Both the position numbers and the translations under genes were made by a program. Below are positions 1-8,213 of a stretch of 64,000 nucleotides of DNA, one piece after another. This DNA comes from Nitrosomonas sp. JL21 (GTDB lineage: Bacteria > Pseudomonadota > Gammaproteobacteria > Burkholderiales > Nitrosomonadaceae). Position 1 is the stretch's first letter. Every line of letters starts with the position of its first letter. The stretch is from NCBI RefSeq assembly GCF_009833095.1, contig NZ_QRCB01000001.1:186001-250000 (forward strand), read 5' to 3'. The notes below the pieces were generated by a model that saw nothing but the letters and a program-made list of their open reading frames with translations, was not told the DNA's origin and did not search any database.

Positions 1-2
1 CG

Positions 3-59
3 TTATTCCGGCGTGTGCAGCGTAAGGGTAATCCTGCAGCAGGTTTGATCGATGAGTAA
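3..59 (+). CDS. C-terminal tail of an upstream protein (partial, unrecognised)
   Basis: An open frame enters from the left edge and ends at TAA 57-59, giving 18 residues ending in LIDE. The other two forward frames close at 23-25 and 46-48. In related bacteria the gene ahead of cysD is usually another sulfate-assimilation gene, but this tail does not look like the CysH C-terminus I know, so no function is assigned. It may simply be a chance frame. Confidence 0.2.
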   Translation, partial: LFRRVQRKGNPAAGLIDE

Positions 60-221
60 TGACTTGCACACCAAGCTCGGTCGAGTCGTTGCAATTCGGA
101 CAAGAACCCGTGCGAAACCCTATCCCGACAGTCACCGCAGAGGTTCAAGCGCCGAGGATGAGGGAGGTTGCCTGCATGTTTTTTGCCAAACCTCGTTCTG
201 GTGTTGAGCGAGAGAACGAAA

Positions 222-1133
222 ATGAATGGTCATCCCTATCCCTTTACGCATCTGGATGCGCTGGAAAGTGAAGCGATCCATATCATGCGGGAAGTGGCGG
301 CAGAATGCGCCAATCCGGTGCTGTTATTTTCCGGCGGCAAGGACTCGATCGTCTTGTTGCGTCTGGCCGAGAAGGCGTTTCGTCCGGGACGTTTTCCATT
401 TCCTTTGATGCATATCGATACTGAACATAATTTTCCTGAAGTGATCGAGTTTCGGGATCGTCGCGTTCAAGAATTAGGGGAGCGGCTGATTGTGCGCAGC
501 ATGGAGGATTCGATAAAAACGGGCAGAGTAGTTTTGCGTTCCGCAACGCAAAGTCGCAATGCTTTTCAGTCGGTGACGCTGTTGGATGCAATCGCGGAAT
601 TCAAGTTTGATGCTTGTATTGGCGGTGCTCGACGGGATGAGGAAAAAGCCCGAGCCAAGGAACGGATTTTTTCTTTCCGCGATGAATTTGGTCAATGGGA
701 TCCAAAGAATCAGCGTCCGGAATTATGGGATATTTACAATACTCGCACGCACCCCGGTGAAAATATCCGTGTGTTTCCGATCAGTAATTGGACTGAGCTG
801 GATGTTTGGGAATACATCGCCCGCGAAAAACTGCAAGTACCGGAAATTTATTTCGCTCATTCCCGCGAAGTCATTCGGCGCGCCGCAGGGCTCTTGCCAG
901 TTTCGTATTTGGTGCAGCCGCAAGACAATGAAAAAATCGAAACCCTGACGGTGCGTTTTCGTACCGTGGGCGATATGAGTTGCACCTGCCCCGTAGAATC
1001 GAACGCAGGCAATATTGATGAGATCATTGCAGAAACGGCAATGACGCGGATTACTGAGCGCGGGGCGACGCGTATGGATGATCAAACATCGGATGCATCG
1101 ATGGAATTGCGCAAGAAAGAAGGTTATTTCTAA
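222..1133 (+). CDS. cysD: Sulfate adenylyltransferase subunit 2 (CysD)
   Basis: Small subunit of ATP sulfurylase. With the GTPase CysN it makes adenosine 5'-phosphosulfate from ATP and sulfate, the first cytoplasmic step of assimilatory sulfate reduction. The protein is 303 residues, the usual CysD length. It carries the PP-loop motif SGGKDS near residue 38, the GGARRDEEKARAKER block and the C-terminal RKKEGYF ending typical of the family. I chose ATG 222 because the frame upstream only offers a TTG at 168, which would add 18 unconserved residues. cysN follows after 106 bp in the same direction. No cysC or cysH is visible in the window. Confidence 0.95.
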   Translation: MNGHPYPFTHLDALESEAIHIMREVAAECANPVLLFSGGKDSIVLLRLAEKAFRPGRFPFPLMHIDTEHNFPEVIEFRDRRVQELGERLIVRSMEDSIKTGRVVLRSATQSRNAFQSVTLLDAIAEFKFDACIGGARRDEEKARAKERIFSFRDEFGQWDPKNQRPELWDIYNTRTHPGENIRVFPISNWTELDVWEYIAREKLQVPEIYFAHSREVIRRAAGLLPVSYLVQPQDNEKIETLTVRFRTVGDMSCTCPVESNAGNIDEIIAETAMTRITERGATRMDDQTSDASMELRKKEGYF

Positions 1134-1239
1134 GTCGCGTGAGATGGGAAAACATCGAAGTACCTCACGTTCATTGACCGAATCGATCCAGATGCAAAAA
1201 ATTTATTGACCATGAAAAAAATTTCCAGAAGGTTTCAGA

Positions 1240-2514
1240 ATGTCGGTTGTTGAGAAATTCTTCGATCAAGCGGAGTTGTTGCGTTTTATCACAGCAGGTA
1301 GCGTGGATGATGGCAAAAGTACGTTAATCGGTCGCTTGCTGCATGATTCGAAGTCTATTTTTGAAGATCAACTGGCATCGATCACTCATACCACTCGTAA
1401 GCGGGGCTCCGAAGGCGTAGATCTCTCGTTGCTTACTGACGGGTTGCAAGCCGAGCGCGAACAAGGAATCACTATCGATGTGGCGTATCGCTATTTTGCG
1501 ACGCCTAAACGTAAATTCATCATCGCGGATACTCCGGGCCATGAACAATATACGCGCAATATGGTGACCGGAGCATCGACTGCCAATCTGGCCATCATTC
1601 TGATCGATGCACGTAAAGGTGTGCTGACGCAATCGCGCCGCCATGCCTATCTGGCAAGACTGGTTGGAATTCCACACTTGGTGGTGGCCGTCAATAAAAT
1701 GGATCTGGTGGATTATTCCCAATCGGTATTTGAGAAAATTTGCACCGACTTCAATGCATTCTTTGAGAAAATTCAATTGCAAAACGTGACCTACATTCCG
1801 ATGTCGGCATTGAATGGCGATATGGTGGTCGAGCGGGGCGATCATCTGAACTGGTATTCAGGCTCTACGTTGATGGATGTGCTTGAGACGATATCAATCG
1901 AAGACGATATCAATCGTGAAGATTTCCGATTTCCCGTGCAATGGGTATGCCGACCGCAAACCAAGGAACTGCACGATTTCCGTGGCTACATGGGACGCAT
2001 CGAGTCAGGTTCGATACGGGCAGGCGATGCGATTACCGTGCTTCCATCCGGACTGAATTCACGCATCAAGCAGATCCTGAAGTATGAAGGTGCCATCGAT
2101 GAAGCATATGCTCCTCAATCGATTACGCTGACCATTGAAGACCATGTGGATATTTCGCGCGGTGATGTGTTGGTAAGAACCGGCGATGCTCCCGTAGTTG
2201 CAAAAGCTTTCGATGCAATGCTGTGTTGGCTTTCTGAGCAACCGCTTGATCTGAGTCGGAAGTACTTGATCAAACAATCCACCCGTGTCGTAAAAACGCT
2301 GATCAGCCGGATCGATTATCGCGTGGATATCAATACGATGAATCAGGAGTCTGCCGCTACGTTAACGATGAATGATATTGCGCAGGTCGGAATCAAGGTG
2401 CAATTGCCGTTGGTGTGCGATGATTATCAGCATAATCGTGCCACCGGCTGTTTTATCGTTATTGATGAGAGCAGCAATAATACCGTGGCGGCGGGTATGA
2501 TTTCCACTCATTAA
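1240..2514 (+). CDS. cysN: Sulfate adenylyltransferase subunit 1 (CysN GTPase)
   Basis: Large regulatory subunit of ATP sulfurylase, an EF-Tu-like GTPase that couples GTP hydrolysis to APS formation by CysD. G1 is GSVDDGKST near residue 21, G3 is DTPGHEQY near 98 and G4 is NKMD near 153, followed by the beta-barrel domains. At 424 residues it ends before any APS kinase domain, so it is not a CysNC fusion and APS kinase must lie elsewhere, if present. A purine-rich AGAAGG lies about 10 bases before ATG 1240. It forms a likely operon with cysD. Confidence 0.95.
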   Translation: MSVVEKFFDQAELLRFITAGSVDDGKSTLIGRLLHDSKSIFEDQLASITHTTRKRGSEGVDLSLLTDGLQAEREQGITIDVAYRYFATPKRKFIIADTPGHEQYTRNMVTGASTANLAIILIDARKGVLTQSRRHAYLARLVGIPHLVVAVNKMDLVDYSQSVFEKICTDFNAFFEKIQLQNVTYIPMSALNGDMVVERGDHLNWYSGSTLMDVLETISIEDDINREDFRFPVQWVCRPQTKELHDFRGYMGRIESGSIRAGDAITVLPSGLNSRIKQILKYEGAIDEAYAPQSITLTIEDHVDISRGDVLVRTGDAPVVAKAFDAMLCWLSEQPLDLSRKYLIKQSTRVVKTLISRIDYRVDINTMNQESAATLTMNDIAQVGIKVQLPLVCDDYQHNRATGCFIVIDESSNNTVAAGMISTH

Positions 2515-2777
2515 ACAAATTAGACAAATGAGGGATATCGACATAGTGCATCATTTTTGATTGATGTGCTGAAAATAGGCGTTATCAACAGCGTTGCCGA
2601 CTGACAGATGGTGTTGATTTTAATGCTATGTATGATATCTTCCACAAAACATATTTATTCAGATACTCACCAAGAGATACGGAGCATTTCAGAGCCATCC
2701 CCATTTTGTTGATTGTGCGCATGAGCGGTTGTTGATTTTTTTGCTGCAGGTCATTGAATCTACGCATAGCAAAATTA
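2515..2777 (+). other. Gap after cysN without a recognisable gene
   Basis: AT-rich stretch. One forward frame from about 2610 runs into the decayed receiver that follows but is broken by a stop near 2730, so it may be the upstream part of the same dead gene. No domain can be recognised in it and I see no clear terminator for cysDN. Confidence 0.3.
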
Positions 2778-3101
2778 GATGGGGGTGCAAACTTGGTCGT
2801 CAACGACAATGCATTGAAGCAGTAAGTCGTTAAGGAAGTGAATGATGCCGAGGGTATTTTCGATATCGTCGAGCATGGGATCAGCATGAACTATTTTGAA
2901 TCAGAATTTCGTTGATGATGTGTTAACGCTTTCAAAGCCGAATGAAGGATGGCTTTGAAGAAACATAATTGATTTGATCGAATCACTGTATGGATTTGGT
3001 GATTGATGTCACAGCAGATCATGCTGATCAAATATATTGGAATGAATGAGATTTTAGCTAAACCGATAGGCACTGTTGAGTTGATCGATACCATCTTATA
3101 A
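2778..3101 (+). pseudogene. Remnant of a hybrid-kinase receiver domain
   Basis: Not intact in any frame, but two ends of a CheY-like receiver can be read. Near 2778-2822 the frame gives GGANLVVNDNALKQ, resembling the receiver opening G-A-x-L-V-V-D-D-N-A-L. At 3039-3098 another frame gives GMNEILAKPIGTVELIDTIL, the usual C-terminal end of hybrid-kinase receivers with the invariant Lys-Pro, followed by TAA 3099-3101. The roughly 90-codon distance between the two fits one receiver domain. Stops and frame shifts lie between them. It precedes a live receiver-EAL gene, so signalling genes have probably been duplicated and lost here. Confidence 0.45.
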
Positions 3102-3202
3102 TGGCTTCGGCATTTTTCATTGCAAGGGTTGTGGCTGACCTTGTTGATGTATCTGAATGAATTGGCGGTTGTTAAGTATATGTTCTCAACTAAATTCTTC
3201 GG

Positions 3203-4486
3203 ATGAATAAAAATAAAAAAAATATACGGGTACTGATACTGGACGATGACAAGTTTATGCTTGAATTCGTCAGTCATCTGTTCAGAGAACTTGGGGTTAG
3301 TGAAGTACTGGTAGCAGAAGATGGCAGAGCAGGTTTATACGTTTTGTCGGCACAGATAGACCCGATTGATTTACTGCTGTGTGATGTTGAGATGCCAGGA
3401 ATGGATGGCATTGAATTTTTGCGTAATATTGCGGATCAGAAATACACTGGAAAGATCGTATTGTTTTCTGGCGTGGATGCGGATTTACTGAAGTCGATAG
3501 AACGTTTGGCAATTGTGCGCGGATTGGAGGTCATCGGTATTTTGTCCAAACCGGTGACGATTGAATCGTTGGCAGCCTTATTAAAAAAGCTTTCTTCGCC
3601 AACGAATAAAACAATATATCCTGCTACTCAGCTAAAATGCATATTCGACGCCGAGGAAATCAAGCGAGCCTTAGTTGCGGATCAAATCAAGATATTCTTT
3701 CAACCCAAAATTTCTGCTGCAAGCCGACGAGTAACGAGTGTCGAATGTCTTGCACGATGGCAACATGAGAAATATGGCTACGTTTCTCCGGATAATTTTA
3801 TTTCCATTGTTGAACAGAATGGCTTGATTAACGATTTTACCCGCACGGTGCTCAAGAAGTCCGTGCAGCAACTTGATGTGTGGCTGCAGCAGGGATTGGA
3901 TCTTAAAATCTCCGTGAATGTTTCCATGGTGAACCTGGATCGATTTAATTTGCCGGAAATTTATCAAGAAGCCGTGCAGAATTCCAATGTACCGATCGAC
4001 CGAGTCATCTTGGAGATAACAGAAGGCAAGTTGGGTAAGGATTTCGCTCAGAGTCTGGACATCCTGACGCGTATCCGGTTGAAAGGATTCGGATTGTCAA
4101 TTGATGATTTCGGCACCGGCTATGCATCCATGGAAACGCTGAAATACATGCCCTTTACTGAACTCAAGATCGACCGGATTTTCGCTCATAATGCAACTGA
4201 AGATCCAGCGACGCGAGTCATACTCGAGTCGAGCATAAAGTTGGGTAAGGCGTTTGGTTTGAATGTGGTGGTGGAAGGAATCGAGACTGCTGCGGATTGT
4301 GAATTGGTGGCCAGGCTCGGATGCGATGAGATTCAAGGGTATTTTATTGCCAAACCGATGCCGGCTGTTGAATTTGCTGAGTGGTTAAATGATTATGAGA
4401 AAAAGAATGATCGCTTCGCCAGCGGCGATGCTCAGGACAATAAACGTAATAATGATGTGAGTTCAATAGAGAAGATACTAAGATAG
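3203..4486 (+). CDS. Response regulator with c-di-GMP phosphodiesterase (EAL) domain
   Basis: Receiver domain (about residues 8-128; acidic DDD near 14, phospho-acceptor D61 in CDVEMPGMDG, K116 before Pro) joined to an EAL domain (about 150-400). The domain should cleave cyclic di-GMP to pGpG under control of phosphorylation. The signature is ECL at 181-183 instead of EAL. The other catalytic and metal ligands are present: N in VNVSMVNL, E in ILEITE, DDFGTGYAS, K in LKIDR, EGIET and QGYFIAKPM. The partner kinase is not obvious; the hybrid kinase 3.7 kb downstream lacks its phospho-acceptor His. The flavoprotein gene starts 13 bp after its stop. Confidence 0.9.
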   Translation: MNKNKKNIRVLILDDDKFMLEFVSHLFRELGVSEVLVAEDGRAGLYVLSAQIDPIDLLLCDVEMPGMDGIEFLRNIADQKYTGKIVLFSGVDADLLKSIERLAIVRGLEVIGILSKPVTIESLAALLKKLSSPTNKTIYPATQLKCIFDAEEIKRALVADQIKIFFQPKISAASRRVTSVECLARWQHEKYGYVSPDNFISIVEQNGLINDFTRTVLKKSVQQLDVWLQQGLDLKISVNVSMVNLDRFNLPEIYQEAVQNSNVPIDRVILEITEGKLGKDFAQSLDILTRIRLKGFGLSIDDFGTGYASMETLKYMPFTELKIDRIFAHNATEDPATRVILESSIKLGKAFGLNVVVEGIETAADCELVARLGCDEIQGYFIAKPMPAVEFAEWLNDYEKKNDRFASGDAQDNKRNNDVSSIEKILR

Positions 4487-4499
4487 TAAGAAATTGATT

Positions 4500-7400
4500 A
4501 TGACAAATTTAGATGCAGCGTTGCACGTTCAGCAAGAGACTATGACAGCTTCACCGAATTTTAATTTTGATTTCACCATTGCTGATCTTTATCAGCGGAC
4601 TGGTTTGGTCAAACTGGACAAGTTATTTCTGGATTTTCTCCATACCGGCGACGAAGCGCTATGTAACAGACTCGTGCACGCTCGCGCCCACCCGGATGGG
4701 CTCCTCCCCAAAGATGAATCTGCGCTGCTCATCGATGTAGCACCGTGGTTGGAGGATTTCCTGGCTCGGTTATTCAATATCGAAAACGAAGTGCAGCAAT
4801 TGGCTGCGCGACATCATGAATTGGCTCCGCTGTATTTTTGCAAACGGCAATTCGTCCAGCGCCGGGCCAGAGGAAAAGTTAGCGACGACGAATTGGCTGT
4901 GATTGATGGATTGGCGCTCGAGAAAGAATTGACGGCCGAATTTGGCGAACCCTTCACAGAACTGGTGTTTGCTACCAAAGTGGCGCAATGGATGGAAGCA
5001 GAGGCGGAGAACGAATCACGTCTGGCTAAGGCGTTGCAGTATGCGGCTTGGGCATTGCGGACTCCAGCAGGACAACGGCATACGCATCAGGGAATTCTCT
5101 TCAAATCTCCCGCGAAGCTGGATTTCCAGCATCTACTGTCGCTCGAGACGGAGGATTCGGCGGGATATACAATTCATCGACTCAGCCATGTGCGTGAGCG
5201 CAACGGGTTTGCGTTGACCGATCAAGGAACCGATCTGATGGGCGCCCTGGATGAGACCAATTATTGCATTTGGTGCCATGAGCAAGGCAAAGATTCCTGC
5301 TCCAAGGGAATGATACAAAAACCTAAGTCACCTGACGAAGCGCGGTCATTCAAACGAAGCGAGCTCGGCGCTTTATTGGCTGGTTGCCCGTTGGAAGAAC
5401 GTATTTCCGAGTTTCAAAAACTGAAGTCACATGGGGTCGCGGTAGGCAGTCTGGCGATGATCGTGCTCGATAATCCGATGTGCGCTGGCACGGGACACCG
5501 TATTTGCAATGATTGCATGAAGTCGTGCATTTATCAGAAGCAGGAACCGGTTGACATCCCTCAGGCTGAGACGCGCACGTTAAAGGATGTGTTGGCATTG
5601 CCATGGGGATTTGAGATTTATAGCTTGCTGACGCGCTGGAATCCTTTGAACTTGCGCCGTCCGGTGCCAAAACCGGCATCCGGACGCAAAGTCCTGGTGG
5701 TTGGCATGGGACCGGCCGGCTACACGTTGGCACATCATTTGATGAATGAAGGTCATACCGTAGTAGGAATCGACGGACTCAAGATCGAGCCTCTGCCGGA
5801 GGATATTTCCGGCGTCAATCCACGCGGTGAGCGGGTGTCCTTCAAAGCCATACGGCTTGCCAGCAGCTTGGAGGAAGATCTGGATCAGCGGATGCCGGGA
5901 GGGTTCGGCGGCGTGGCCGAGTACGGCATTACGGTTCGCTGGAATAAGAACTTTCTCAAATTGATCCGCCTATTGCTGGAGCGAAGGGAAGAGTTTGCAT
6001 TATTCGGAGGCGTTCGTTTTGGCGGTACGCTGACCACTGACGATGCCTTCGCGCTGGGATTCGATCATGTCGCGTTAGCGGCAGGCGCAGGACGTCCCAC
6101 CGTTCTGGATTTGCCGAACGGGCTGGCTCGCGGCGTGAGGGCAGCGTCGGATTTTCTGATGGCCTTGCAACTTACCGGTGCTGCGCAAAGCGATTCGATC
6201 GCCAATATGCAATTGCGCTTGCCCGTGGTGGTGATTGGAGGAGGGTTGACTGCCATTGATACCGCAACCGAGGCGTTAGCTTATTATCCGGTGCAAGTGG
6301 AAAAATTTTTGCAGCGCTATGAAATTCTGACGGCCATTCAGGGTGAAGACGCGGTTCAGCAGGCATGGGACACGGAAGAAAAACAAATTGCTGATGAGTT
6401 TCTGGCACATGGGCGGGCGATTCGTGCAGAGCGCCAAGCCGCCGCACAGGAACAGCGTGCGCCACGCATCATTCCGTTATTGCAATCCTGGGGAGGCGCG
6501 ACGATAGCGTATCGCAAACGCCTGGTCGATAGCCCTTCTTATACATTGAATCATGAAGAGGTCGAAAAGGCGCTTGAGGAAGGCATCTGGTTCGCCGAAG
6601 GCATGACACCTACTCGCGTCAATGTAGATACCTGGGGACATACGCAATCGGTACATTTTGCCGTGCAAAAACACGATAGTGAAGCGCAGTGGCAGGATGC
6701 CGGCACCGTGGAGTTGCCTGCACGCGCGTTGCTGGTTGCAGCTGGAACGCAACCCAATACGGTACTGGCGCGCGAAGATGAAGCATTGTTCAAATTGAGC
6801 GGACGTTATTTCGCGGCGTGCGATGAAGACGGTAATCCGGTTCAGCCAGCTTATGCCAACCCTAAGCCCGAATCTCCCATGGTACTACTGAGCCGCTATA
6901 GGGATAGCGATGGCCGCTTCATCAGTTTCTTCGGTGATTTGCATCCGTCCTACTCCGGCAATGTGGTGAAAGCGATGTCCAGCGCCAAACAGGGATATCC
7001 TGTAGTGCATCGAGTGTTGGAACGTATAAAACCCGCCTTGGATGTGGCGGCGCCGCAATTCTTTGCAGACCTGAATGATCGCTTGCGTCCAACTGTGCAT
7101 AGAGTGGAGCGGTTGGCGCCCAACATCATTGAAGTGGTAGTGCATGCGCCGATGGCTGCAGAGCATTTCCAGCCCGGGCAATTTTATCGTTTCCAAAATT
7201 ATGCCGCGCTGGCGAGCACGGCGGGCGATACCCGGCTGGCGATGGAAGGGCTTGCGCTGACAGGGGCTTCGGTCGATATTGAACGTGGTTTGGTATCTCT
7301 GATCGTACTGGAAATGGGGGGATCTTCCAATCTGTGCGCAATGTTGAAACCCGGTGAACCGGTGATACTCATGGGGCCTACCGGGACTCCGACCGAAATT

Positions 7401-8045
7401 CCGGCAAATCAGACGGTGGTGCTGGTCGGTGGCGGCTTAGGCAATGCGGTGCTGTTTTCCATTGGCGCTGCTGCACGGGCAGCTGGATCCAAAGTGTTGT
7501 ATTTTGCCGGCTACAAAAAGCTGGTCGACCGCTATAAAGTGGCGGAAATCGAGGCGGCCGCAGATATCGTTGTGTGGTGCTGCGATGAGTCTCCGGGTTT
7601 TGCCGCGACCCGGCCGCAAGATAAAAGTTATGTCGGAAATATTGTGCAAGCGATGGTGGCTTACGGCAGCGGTGAATTGGGCGTGCAACCGGTCGCATTG
7701 TCTGATGCTGACCATATTATCGCTATCGGCTCCGATCGTATGATGGCTGCTGTGGGGGTGGCGCGTCATCATCAGCTGAAGCCGTATTTGAAAGCGGACC
7801 ATTTTGCCATCGGCTCGATCAATTCTCCGATGCAATGCATGATGAAGGAAATTTGCGCTCAATGTCTGCAACCGCATCAAGATCCGGAAACCGGGAAAAT
7901 CACTTATGTATTTTCGTGCTTCAATCAGGATCAGCCATTGGATCAAGTGGACTTCTCGGGGCTCGCTACGCGGTTGCGTCAAAATACCGTGCAGGAGAAA
8001 CTGACTAATCAATGGATCGGACGTTGCTTGGCCAGCAATAGCTAG
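4500..8045 (+). CDS. Fused GltD-like/PyrK-like iron-sulfur flavoprotein oxidoreductase
   Basis: Protein of 1182 residues in three parts. The N-terminal 390 residues carry two cysteine groups: Cys256, 259 and 267, then Cys328, 336, 339 and 343, which probably bind iron-sulfur clusters. A GltD-like FAD/NAD(P) module follows, with VVGMGPAGYTLAHH near 401 and a second dinucleotide fold VVVIGGGLTAID near 578. The C-terminal 320 residues resemble PyrK/ferredoxin-NADP reductases: a FAD-binding barrel, an LVGGGLGNAVLF NAD-binding loop and a closing C-x4-C-x2-C...C cluster. GltD-like plus PyrK-like is the pair that makes up NfnAB-type electron-bifurcating transhydrogenases, so an NAD(P)H/ferredoxin function is a reasonable inference. 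ATG 4500 was preferred to TTG 4494. It may be cotranscribed with the receiver-EAL gene. Confidence 0.75.
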   Translation: MTNLDAALHVQQETMTASPNFNFDFTIADLYQRTGLVKLDKLFLDFLHTGDEALCNRLVHARAHPDGLLPKDESALLIDVAPWLEDFLARLFNIENEVQQLAARHHELAPLYFCKRQFVQRRARGKVSDDELAVIDGLALEKELTAEFGEPFTELVFATKVAQWMEAEAENESRLAKALQYAAWALRTPAGQRHTHQGILFKSPAKLDFQHLLSLETEDSAGYTIHRLSHVRERNGFALTDQGTDLMGALDETNYCIWCHEQGKDSCSKGMIQKPKSPDEARSFKRSELGALLAGCPLEERISEFQKLKSHGVAVGSLAMIVLDNPMCAGTGHRICNDCMKSCIYQKQEPVDIPQAETRTLKDVLALPWGFEIYSLLTRWNPLNLRRPVPKPASGRKVLVVGMGPAGYTLAHHLMNEGHTVVGIDGLKIEPLPEDISGVNPRGERVSFKAIRLASSLEEDLDQRMPGGFGGVAEYGITVRWNKNFLKLIRLLLERREEFALFGGVRFGGTLTTDDAFALGFDHVALAAGAGRPTVLDLPNGLARGVRAASDFLMALQLTGAAQSDSIANMQLRLPVVVIGGGLTAIDTATEALAYYPVQVEKFLQRYEILTAIQGEDAVQQAWDTEEKQIADEFLAHGRAIRAERQAAAQEQRAPRIIPLLQSWGGATIAYRKRLVDSPSYTLNHEEVEKALEEGIWFAEGMTPTRVNVDTWGHTQSVHFAVQKHDSEAQWQDAGTVELPARALLVAAGTQPNTVLAREDEALFKLSGRYFAACDEDGNPVQPAYANPKPESPMVLLSRYRDSDGRFISFFGDLHPSYSGNVVKAMSSAKQGYPVVHRVLERIKPALDVAAPQFFADLNDRLRPTVHRVERLAPNIIEVVVHAPMAAEHFQPGQFYRFQNYAALASTAGDTRLAMEGLALTGASVDIERGLVSLIVLEMGGSSNLCAMLKPGEPVILMGPTGTPTEIPANQTVVLVGGGLGNAVLFSIGAAARAAGSKVLYFAGYKKLVDRYKVAEIEAAADIVVWCCDESPGFAATRPQDKSYVGNIVQAMVAYGSGELGVQPVALSDADHIIAIGSDRMMAAVGVARHHQLKPYLKADHFAIGSINSPMQCMMKEICAQCLQPHQDPETGKITYVFSCFNQDQPLDQVDFSGLATRLRQNTVQEKLTNQWIGRCLASNS

Positions 8046-8213
8046 AGCAGGTTTCGATTGATCGGTGCGCCTTGTGTAGAACTACTTCTGCATGAGGCGT
8101 CTGATTGTTGATTGTTGTATATTGCATGAACATCGGGTGGGTATTGGCTTGCACTATCCTGCCCTGGTCGGATGATTGGATTTTCGTATGAAAAAATCGA
8201 GGGGGGAAATCTG

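Noticed and set aside
168-221. Longer CysD N-terminus from TTG 168
   Set aside because: Adds 18 residues unlike CysD; ATG 222 gives the standard length.
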